A program made the position numbers and the translations under genes. 33,453 bases of DNA from a virus. Positions 28,703 through 33,453 of this stretch are shown here, one piece after another. Position 1 is the stretch's first letter. Every line of letters starts with the position of its first letter. Location of the stretch: positions 1 through 33,453 of IMG/VR virus record IMGVR_UViG_3300044911_000374. The stretch is one strand, 5' to 3'. The notes under the pieces were generated by a model. It was not told the DNA's origin. It did not search any database and saw only the letters and a program-made list of their open reading frames with translations.

Positions 28703-28979
28703 CACTGCTTCCGTCAACATCTCTGGTGTAAGCGACAACTCCTTCATTAAGGAGTGTTGCGTACTCATCCTCTGATAGGTCTTTGAGGTTACCCGTTTCT
28801 TCTTCCTGCCAAACATAAGACTTCCACCCTACTGTCCACGAAAAGTTCTTTGGTATGTATTTCAACTGCGCTTGTATGTCATCGAATAGTGTCTTAGTTG
28901 GCACAGATAGTTCCTCTGCTGAGGCGCTACCTTTAATGTCACCGTGATTTTCAACTACTCTTAGTTGCCAATTATTCAT
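28656..28979 (-). CDS. Unknown protein following the helicase-like gene
   Basis: 107 residues from ATG 28979, which overlaps the ATPase stop as ATGA. MNNWQLRVVENHGDIKGSAS, AEELSVPTKTLFDDIQAQLK, YIPKNFSWTVGWKSYVWQEE. The N-terminal half is beta-rich. The C-terminal half is acidic and likely disordered (RDVDGSSDESKVNTSNEGDN), a feature shared with ssDNA-binding or helicase-loading proteins. No OB-fold motif can be proven by eye. Function unknown. Confidence 0.5.
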   Translation of the reverse strand: MNNWQLRVVENHGDIKGSASAEELSVPTKTLFDDIQAQLKYIPKNFSWTVGWKSYVWQEEETGNLKDLSEDEYATLLNEGVVAYTRDVDGSSDESKVNTSNEGDNTQ

Positions 28980-29755
28980 TGTTGTATTAAGTCCAAAATC
29001 TGCATACTTGCAGGGTCGTAGGACAACCACACAGGTGAGCCACCCATGGCATCGGCTGGTCCATATCTATTTTTAACAGCACATACACCCATAGATGCAA
29101 TCTGTCCGTGTACTGTGAGTATCAGAGAAGGGGTCTGAGCAATCTTTCCATGCAACGCAGAGCGTGGCGGGCAAGGATTACCTGGGACACCTTCACTTGT
29201 GTGATGGCAAACAACAACTGCAGCGCCAGTATCTCTAGCCCACCACTTAAGTTCACGCATGAGTGTGCGTAATCCGCCGTACTCATCCTGTCCATCAATG
29301 GTTACATCAACTGCATTGTCAAGAACAATCAGTTCAACATCTCTACCTAAACGCTCACGACTAGCAAGGACTGCATCCTCTACATCTTTGAGCGAAGGTG
29401 CTGAATCAAACTCCCATAGGATGTGGTCGGCAGACTTGAGCATCTGCCCTGCCCACTCCCTATCTATTTCCATCAGCGGTTCAACTTCATTCTGTGGTTT
29501 ACCAGTAAGCATTGCGAGCAAACGCAGACTCATTGTGTGTGAGTGTGTATCTGCTGAAATGTATAGGGTTGAAACACCAGCATGTACAGCAAGAGATAAA
29601 GCAAGTGTGGATTTACCTGCACCTGGTGGTCCTGCAATCATGCTGACTTCACCCCGTCTAATTGCTATCTGCTGTGCTGCAAGGGTTTGCCATACTGTTG
29701 GAAGTGTGGCTCCGCCTTGCGAGGCAGTCTTGATAGCACGGGATAAAAGGCGCAT
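28976..29755 (-). CDS. DnaB-like (RecA-fold) helicase/ATPase
   Basis: 259 residues. Walker A GPPGAGKST (42-50) after IAIRRGEVSMIA. TLYISADTHSHTMSLRLLAM follows, and Walker B is VELIVLDNA. GAAVVVCHHTSEG (motif with switch His) and a late Lys-Asn-Arg-Tyr-Gly (KNRYG) arginine-finger-like motif complete the C-terminal domain of DnaB-type helicases. The DnaB N-terminal domain is absent. It probably unwinds DNA with the split primase. It starts 3 bases after the Zn-ribbon gene. Confidence 0.8.
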   Translation of the reverse strand: MRLLSRAIKTASQGGATLPTVWQTLAAQQIAIRRGEVSMIAGPPGAGKSTLALSLAVHAGVSTLYISADTHSHTMSLRLLAMLTGKPQNEVEPLMEIDREWAGQMLKSADHILWEFDSAPSLKDVEDAVLASRERLGRDVELIVLDNAVDVTIDGQDEYGGLRTLMRELKWWARDTGAAVVVCHHTSEGVPGNPCPPRSALHGKIAQTPSLILTVHGQIASMGVCAVKNRYGPADAMGGSPVWLSYDPASMQILDLIQQ

Positions 29756-29758
29756 GAA

Positions 29759-30175
29759 TTATGGCTGTGCCTTATGTGAACAAGCCTGACCTTGTGGCTT
29801 AGGACATGCATAGAACGCACGGTATGGCTTGCCTGCCTTAGAGATACCTGCAGCAACAAATCGCATTGGACCTCCACCACATGCACACTCAGGTGCTTGT
29901 CCTGAAACTGCTGGTGTTGGTGCTTGGCGTGGAACCGCACCTTGATTGACAACCTGTGCGCCAGGAAATGAATCTGCAACAGTGTTACTTGCCCCCGCTG
30001 CACGAGCCATGCTTTCTGTTGTTGCTTCAAGGTCAACCAATGTAGCAAGTCTCTGACTTAATTCATCAATCAGTAGGTCAAGTTCTGCACCTGATGATGC
30101 ACGAAGGTTGATGAGCATGCCGTCTTTCTTAGTTTTCCAGTTAATCTGGATTGGTGTGTTTTCGATGTTACTCAT
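29759..30175 (-). CDS. Zn-ribbon protein of the DNA-metabolism operon
   Basis: 138 residues. The N-terminus (IQINWKTKKDGMLINLRASS) is beta-like. A helix and a Pro/Gln/Ala linker (GAVPRQAPTPAVSGQAPE) follow. The C-terminus has ECACGGGPMRFVAAGISKAG, KPYRAFYACPKPQGQACSHK, a CxC...C...C ribbon like those at the ends of some topoisomerases and ssDNA-binding proteins. It overlaps the nuclease gene by 8 bases. It may bring the nuclease or helicase to ssDNA, which is inference. Confidence 0.6.
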   Translation of the reverse strand: MSNIENTPIQINWKTKKDGMLINLRASSGAELDLLIDELSQRLATLVDLEATTESMARAAGASNTVADSFPGAQVVNQGAVPRQAPTPAVSGQAPECACGGGPMRFVAAGISKAGKPYRAFYACPKPQGQACSHKAQP

Positions 30176-31007
30176 TTGTTTCTCCTAGTTCTGGGTATAG
30201 ATGAGAGTTCTTTCCGTTTACTGCATAGCATGCGTGGTTGACTGAACAAGTACTGCACATAAACCCTGGTTGAGGTATGAAGATATTGTTATCAACTGCA
30301 ATCTTAAATCCCTTGACATGTGCAGCCAAGCGATTCTCTGTGTAGTGGTCTAACTCTACAGGTTCTGTCATCTCTCCTGTGCGAGCCATCCAGTATGCAC
30401 CCTTGGTTGGGCGTATGCCCATAATCTTTTCAACAAGGATTGCGTATGTACCCAACTGGGTGTAGGTGACTGGTGGTTTGCTTGATGTCTTAATATCAAT
30501 GACCGTCAGTTCTCCGTCTGGTGACACCATCAAGCGGTCAAGAAAGCCCTTGATGTTTACGCCACCAACTTCTGTATTAAGTTCTGTTTCTACAGCCTTG
30601 GCTCCATCGGCTAGTTCGTACAGTGTGTATCCACTAACCTCACGGAACTGTACCCAGAAGTCCAGCATCTTGGGTCCATTGTCTAGCCACCAAGAAGCAT
30701 CTTCCTTATTAGGATATGCAGTTGTCTTGCGACCTCCAGCACGGAACGGCATGCCATTGTCTGCAAGTTTGTAGTTCTCAACCCAACGCTGTCTAAAGAC
30801 ATCGCCTGCATCAAACGCTTCTCCTGGTTTAAGGGCATCATAAACTTCCGTACCCTCATGCAAAGACTTACCACCTACCAGCCAGTAGGATGGATTCTCC
30901 TGCACTTTCTGCACACGAGTGAGGTAGAATGACCAGCCACAGTTAAGCCATGTTGACATGGCGCTGTGGGAGATGTAGTTCTTCCCCGTCTTTTCTTCTA
31001 GTGTCAT
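30168..31007 (-). CDS. Cas4/RecB-like Fe-S exonuclease
   Basis: 279 residues from ATG 31007, with AAGGAAG 5 bases upstream. ISHSAMSTWLNCGWSFYLTR starts the AddB/Cas4-type fold. VNIKGFLDRLMVSPDGELTV then IDIKTSSKPP gives the PD-(D/E)XK site (Asp157, Asp171, Lys173). Cys23 with Cys251, Cys254 and Cys260 (GFMCSTCSVNHAC) would hold a [4Fe-4S] staple. Such phage enzymes resect DNA ends for recombination. It is the first gene of the leftward DNA-metabolism operon. Confidence 0.82.
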   Translation of the reverse strand: MTLEEKTGKNYISHSAMSTWLNCGWSFYLTRVQKVQENPSYWLVGGKSLHEGTEVYDALKPGEAFDAGDVFRQRWVENYKLADNGMPFRAGGRKTTAYPNKEDASWWLDNGPKMLDFWVQFREVSGYTLYELADGAKAVETELNTEVGGVNIKGFLDRLMVSPDGELTVIDIKTSSKPPVTYTQLGTYAILVEKIMGIRPTKGAYWMARTGEMTEPVELDHYTENRLAAHVKGFKIAVDNNIFIPQPGFMCSTCSVNHACYAVNGKNSHLYPELGETNE

Positions 31008-31108
31008 GTTACTTCCTTTCAATAGAGGAGACTACTACACAATGTCTCTCCTATTAGAAATGACACGCTTGTAATTCATCGGCGTGTCGCTGTGCGAATT
31101 GTTTTGAT
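31008..31108. promoter_or_regulatory. Divergent intergenic region with inverted repeat
   Basis: About 100 bases between two divergent genes. GACACGC-N13-GCGTGTC (31062-31068 with 31082-31088) is a perfect 7-bp dyad suitable as an operator. GAGAC-N11-GTCTC near 31029-31049 is a second, weaker one. TATGAT at 31108 might be a rightward -10, which would place the rightward gene's true start later than its first ATG. No firm promoter pair is visible. Confidence 0.45.
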
Positions 31109-31348
31109 ATGATTAAACTCCTGTTCGTGCAGAACGGGTTAAGTATAAGAAGGCTCTGGCGTAAGCCAGAAACAAAGGCTAACTATAGAGGTTTGCCTAC
31201 TCATGCTTGCCCTTGTGGTGAGAAAGTATTTATTATTTATGCTACCTTTGATGACTACGAAATTTCATTGTATGGTTTAAATGCTGAGTGTAGCGCCTGT
31301 GGCGCTTTGCTTACTGCTCCTTGTTTGGTGGATAAAGATGATGGATAG
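31109..31348 (+). CDS. Small zinc-ribbon protein
   Basis: 79 residues from the first ATG. A later start is possible because no ribosome site precedes 31109. HACPCGEKVFIIYATFDDYE and ISLYGLNAECSACGALLTAP give CxC...CxxC, a zinc ribbon with a conserved aromatic beta-hairpin. I recall similar proteins in phages of freshwater actinobacteria, without function. It stands alone, opposite to both flanking operons, and ends before a strong terminator. A small CTGGC-gtaa-GCCAG hairpin lies in its first codons. Confidence 0.6.
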   Translation: MIKLLFVQNGLSIRRLWRKPETKANYRGLPTHACPCGEKVFIIYATFDDYEISLYGLNAECSACGALLTAPCLVDKDDG

Positions 31349-31391
31349 GTTTCTTAACTGTAGGGGAAGCGGTTAAGGAAAAGCAAAAAAG

Positions 31392-31423
31392 CCCCCGCTA
31401 ACTAGATTTCTCTAGCGCGGGGG
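31392..31423. terminator. Strong bidirectional terminator
   Basis: CCCCCGC (31392-31398) pairs with GCGGGGG (31417-31423) across an 18-base loop. An A-rich run (GCAAAAAAG) lies on the left and TTTCTTTG on the right, so it can serve the rightward zinc-ribbon gene and the leftward lysis operon. Confidence 0.85.
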
Positions 31424-31443
31424 TTTCTTTGTGTCTTAATACA

Positions 31444-31629
31444 TTACTTGGAGCCTCGACCGAACTCAGTTGCGGATGGGTCAAGCCACTTAAGTAGTGG
31501 ACCTGCAAAGCCTGCGAGGGCTGCAGCACCCAATGTCTTAAGGTCTGTCTCGCCAGCAAGGTAAAGTGCTACCGCAGCAGATGCCGCAGCACGGAACCAT
31601 GTCAGTCCGAGTTGCTTAAATTGTTCCAT
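31444..31629 (-). CDS. Holin-like protein
   Basis: 61 residues from ATG 31629, with AAGGAGG upstream. MEQFKQLGLTWFRAAASAAV, ALYLAGETDLKTLGAAALAG, FAGPLLKWLDPSATEFGRGS. Two hydrophobic segments (about 12-25 and 33-47) and a polar tail fit the class of small actinophage holins that open the membrane for the endolysin. It lies 10 bases downstream of the endolysin gene and is the last gene of the lysis operon, before the terminator at 31392. Confidence 0.65.
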   Translation of the reverse strand: MEQFKQLGLTWFRAAASAAVALYLAGETDLKTLGAAALAGFAGPLLKWLDPSATEFGRGSK

Positions 31630-31639
31630 TGTTTCCTCC

Positions 31640-32143
31640 TTATTTTTTTGTACCGTGCAACTTGCAACATGTACAAACTTCTGTTGTGTATGCCTTCTTA
31701 GCAGGGGCAGGTACAACTTTTGCAATTACTTGATTAACAATCTTAGGTTGATTCATCCACCAGAACCACGGAGAAGTATCTGCAGAATAAGCGGGGTCAA
31801 TAGAAATATGTAGATGCTTATTATGAGGATTACTCCCAGCGTACCGTCTGTTTCCCTGCTTTGCCTTTTCTTTAGACCAGATTTTGCCCTGGAAGATAAG
31901 ATAACTAACACGCTTATCCTCTTTAAGTTTCTCAAAAATTTCAACACAATCAATTCCCTTCTTAGGGTCGTGCGTTAAATCAACTGCAAGTCCTGTGTTG
32001 TGGTCAGAGTTAGGACTGGCTTTGATATGAGCAGCACTGGGAAGCAGACCATCGCTTGCCTTCTTGCGAGTTGGTGCTACGGCTGTCGCTTGCTTGAGAA
32101 CAGCAAGGGCAGCAGGTGTGGCTTTCTTGACTACAGGTTTCAT
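31640..32143 (-). CDS. Endolysin, M15-type peptidoglycan peptidase
   Basis: 167 residues. A basic Ala-rich leader precedes SPNSDHNTGLAVDLTHDPKK (His48, Asp55) and NPHNKHLHISIDPAYS (His107, His110, His112), the zinc site of M15A D-Ala/L-Ala-D-Glu peptidases. The C-terminus (TTEVCTCCKLHGTKK) adds a CxCC cluster, possibly a small wall- or metal-binding tail. There is no separate amidase or wall-binding domain. It shares TAATG with the upstream holin-like gene. Confidence 0.82.
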   Translation of the reverse strand: MKPVVKKATPAALAVLKQATAVAPTRKKASDGLLPSAAHIKASPNSDHNTGLAVDLTHDPKKGIDCVEIFEKLKEDKRVSYLIFQGKIWSKEKAKQGNRRYAGSNPHNKHLHISIDPAYSADTSPWFWWMNQPKIVNQVIAKVVPAPAKKAYTTEVCTCCKLHGTKK

Positions 32144-32415
32144 TACTCATCCTTTTTTTCTTTCGGTTTAGATTTCAATCCATTTCCTGCAAGTACGCCA
32201 GCAAGAGAACCAGTAAGAAACACGCAAAGGGTACTAACAAGGTCAATAAATGCAGCATCGTTAGGTGCCTGTTCTCCTAGTGGTTGGGTAATAAATAGCA
32301 ATGCATACAGCAGTGCAAATACAGAACCAGCAAACACAATGGCAAGTATGATTCCGATAGTTACAATCAGTCGTGCGTGTAGTTCTTCTGGGCTTAACTT
32401 ATTTCTTGGGTTCAT
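32143..32415 (-). CDS. Two-TM holin-like membrane protein
   Basis: 90 residues. Two membrane helices: ARLIVTIGIILAIVFAGSVF (extending to about residue 41) and FIDLVSTLCVFLTGSLAGVL. The short extramembrane loop has GEQAPNDAA and the tail is Lys-rich (KSKPKEKKDE). The charge pattern and its place directly before the endolysin suggest a holin or pinholin. It overlaps the lipoprotein gene by 17 bases. With the 61-aa protein it makes a two-holin cassette, common in actinophages. Confidence 0.65.
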   Translation of the reverse strand: MNPRNKLSPEELHARLIVTIGIILAIVFAGSVFALLYALLFITQPLGEQAPNDAAFIDLVSTLCVFLTGSLAGVLAGNGLKSKPKEKKDE

Positions 32416-32620
32416 CTAATACTCCTGGAAGAATGTCTTTAGTACAGGTGCCAGTAGGTAAGCACTGAGGAGGATTACACTCAGGCTTATTCCAGTTCTC
32501 GTACTCTTGGCATGGGTATCTCACCCATCCTTGATAACCGCAACTACTCAGTGCGCTCGCAGAGAATACGATAGATGTCATCAACACGAGCCTCAAGGCG
32601 ATTGACTTGGTCTTTAACAC
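32399..32620 (-). CDS. Small lipoprotein overlapping the upstream membrane protein
   Basis: 73 residues from GTG 32620, preceded by GGAGGTGG at 5 bases, better than any ATG in the frame. The N-region KTKSIALR, hydrophobic core LVLMTSIVFSASA and lipobox LSSC form a type II signal peptide, cleaved before Cys. The mature part GYQGWVRYPCQEYENWNKPE, CNPPQCLPTGTC is Cys- and Pro-rich. It overlaps the 66-aa membrane protein by 77 bases in another frame, recalling Rz/Rz1 layouts, though actinobacteria lack a classical outer membrane. Confidence 0.65.
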   Translation of the reverse strand: MLKTKSIALRLVLMTSIVFSASALSSCGYQGWVRYPCQEYENWNKPECNPPQCLPTGTCTKDILPGVLDEPKK

Positions 32621-32744
32621 TTCCACCTCCATTAGGGCGCAGTTCATAGAGATAATGTTTTACTAACCATCTAACTGCAACACTAAAGCCAGCAATTAAG
32701 GTTATTACGGATACGGCTATACCAGCCCACTCAGCAGGAGTCAT
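32544..32744 (-). CDS. Membrane-anchored coiled-coil protein
   Basis: 66 residues from ATG 32744 (AAGGA upstream). MTPAEWAGIAVSVITLIAGF, SVAVRWLVKHYLYELRPNGG and GSVKDQVNRLEARVDDIYRI: one N-terminal membrane helix, a loop, then a short coiled coil. Such proteins are common next to lysis genes of actinophages. Its 3' part carries the lipoprotein gene's start in another frame. It might be an i-spanin-like partner, but could equally be a tail-lysis accessory protein. Confidence 0.6.
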   Translation of the reverse strand: MTPAEWAGIAVSVITLIAGFSVAVRWLVKHYLYELRPNGGGSVKDQVNRLEARVDDIYRILCERTE

Positions 32745-32760
32745 TTATTTTCCTTATATT

Positions 32761-33453
32761 TTAGACAACGGTACGAGCAACAACGGTAACAATTCCTCCG
32801 TAGCCAGAGAAGCCTGCCTGTGGTGGAGTTGTTCTTGTAAATGTAACTTGTTCGATAATAGATTCTGTAGGCTCTCCGCCTGCAGTAAAGTCTTGGATGA
32901 TGACAGTTTCACCTTGTGCTTCTAGTTGCTCAAGGGCTTGAAGGCGGGCTAGTGCATAGCCATCGTAGCCAACAATCTGTCGGTTTCTATCTGTCTCTTT
33001 ATCAAACAAGAAGATAGGAATCTGTAGTACGCGAGCGCGAGTAGGAGTAGGCAAAGCCTTGACTGAGTATCCGTAGATGATTGCGCCTTTAGTTGGGTCA
33101 GTATCATTTCTGTTTAGACGGAACTTGAACTGTGCTTCGGCTGTAACTTCTCCGAATACTGATGCCAAGTCGTAGTCATAGATTGCTGTTGTTCCTTCTG
33201 GAACTGTCTGGAAGGCTATGTCAACACCGTCAATAACACGGAACATATCTATGTCACCTTGCAGTACATCCTCAAGGCGAAGTTTAATACGCTTCCATGC
33301 TTTGTTTTCAAAGGTATCAAAGCGGATAATGCCTGTTGTAATTTCACCAGACTCAACAAAGTTAGTCTGGGACTCAACCCATAGTCCAGAGTTCTCAACA
33401 GTAAATGCTTTGTGGTCATTAGCAAATGTAGCAATGGACCACACAGCACCAGT
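32761..33453 (-). CDS. Virion (tail) protein, 5' part outside the window
   Basis: The frame is open to the right edge, giving at least 230 residues; the GTG at 33444 is probably internal. AKWSI-type aromatic beta strands continue through FANDHKAFTVENSGLWVESQ, GEITTGIIRFDTFENKAWKR, TTAIYDYDLASVFGEVTAEA and IIYGYSVKALPTPTRARVLQ. The sequence is beta-rich, with a late FDKETDRNRQIVGYDGYALA segment that looks like a conserved tail-protein motif in actinophages. It is upstream of the lysis operon, 16 bases from the next gene. Probably a tail, baseplate or fibre component. Confidence 0.6.
   Translation of the reverse strand, partial: TGAVWSIATFANDHKAFTVENSGLWVESQTNFVESGEITTGIIRFDTFENKAWKRIKLRLEDVLQGDIDMFRVIDGVDIAFQTVPEGTTAIYDYDLASVFGEVTAEAQFKFRLNRNDTDPTKGAIIYGYSVKALPTPTRARVLQIPIFLFDKETDRNRQIVGYDGYALARLQALEQLEAQGETVIIQDFTAGGEPTESIIEQVTFTRTTPPQAGFSGYGGIVTVVARTVV

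Noticed and set aside
28703-28816. Longer start (28816) for the helical protein after the glycosyltransferase-proximal gene
   Set aside because: It would overlap the upstream gene by 161 bases; a shorter start with GGAAG at 28702 is more likely, though not proven.
1-33453. tRNA genes, integrase, excisionase, DNA polymerase, tape-measure gene
   Set aside because: Looked for and not seen; a polymerase or tail genes may lie outside the window.

Overview
The window reads as about 33 kb of a tailed double-stranded DNA phage, most likely a podovirus-like phage of a moderate-GC actinobacterium (a freshwater type would fit). The actinobacterial call rests on a WhiB-family Fe-S regulator at 24401-24751, a CFGCK-motif head protein typical of actinophages, and M15-type and aggregation-promoting-factor-like cell-wall enzymes. 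The podovirus-like call rests on an N4-gp56-like capsid, an adaptor-like protein, no tape-measure or tail-sheath gene, and a large set of probable internal (ejected) virion proteins. No integrase, tRNA, rRNA, CRISPR array, insertion sequence or DNA polymerase was seen. Both window edges cut through tail-type genes, so this is an internal or circularly permuted piece.

Layout. (1) 1-19.4 kb, leftward morphogenesis block. In transcription order: large terminase, portal, tiny basic protein, a 150-aa protein, a giant 2093-aa protein with an ADP-ribosyltransferase domain, three more probable internal virion proteins (133, 470 and 504 aa), scaffold, major capsid, two small head proteins, an HslV-like Ntn peptidase, a chain of very short Lys-rich or Cys-rich proteins, an adaptor-like protein, then a tail fibre-like gene leaving the left edge. 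(2) 19.4-20.04 kb, a divergent control region rich in hairpins, C/G runs and inverted repeats. (3) 20.04-24.75 kb, rightward block of about 15 mostly tiny genes with ATGA overlaps, led by a SprT-like metalloprotease and ended by a lytic-transglycosylase-like protein and WhiB. Its gaps hold three perfect TGTGA-N6-TCACA palindromes and two folded elements, and the octamer TTAAGACA is strikingly repeated. (4) 24.84-31.01 kb, leftward DNA-metabolism block: Cas4/RecB-like nuclease, Zn-ribbon protein, DnaB-like ATPase, glycosyltransferase, resolvase-like nuclease, primase split into zinc-finger and Toprim genes, a second small nuclease-like protein, sigma-like factor, 29-aa membrane peptide and dNMP kinase. 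It converges on block 3 at a double terminator. (5) 31.1-31.35 kb, one rightward zinc-ribbon gene, then a terminator. (6) 31.44-33.45 kb, leftward lysis cassette (two holin-like proteins, M15 endolysin, and an overlapping membrane protein/lipoprotein pair) preceded by a virion protein that runs off the right edge.

How it fits together. Block 4 would copy and process DNA. Block 3 looks like host-takeover or regulatory genes, probably under CRP-like or phage-encoded control. Block 1 builds the head and loads ejection proteins. Block 6 opens the cell. The most unusual items are the ADP-ribosyltransferase domain inside the giant probable ejection protein, the dense TTAAGACA repeat family with its stop-start junctions, and the CRP-like palindromes paired with folded elements. 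All counts were made by eye from the sequence.
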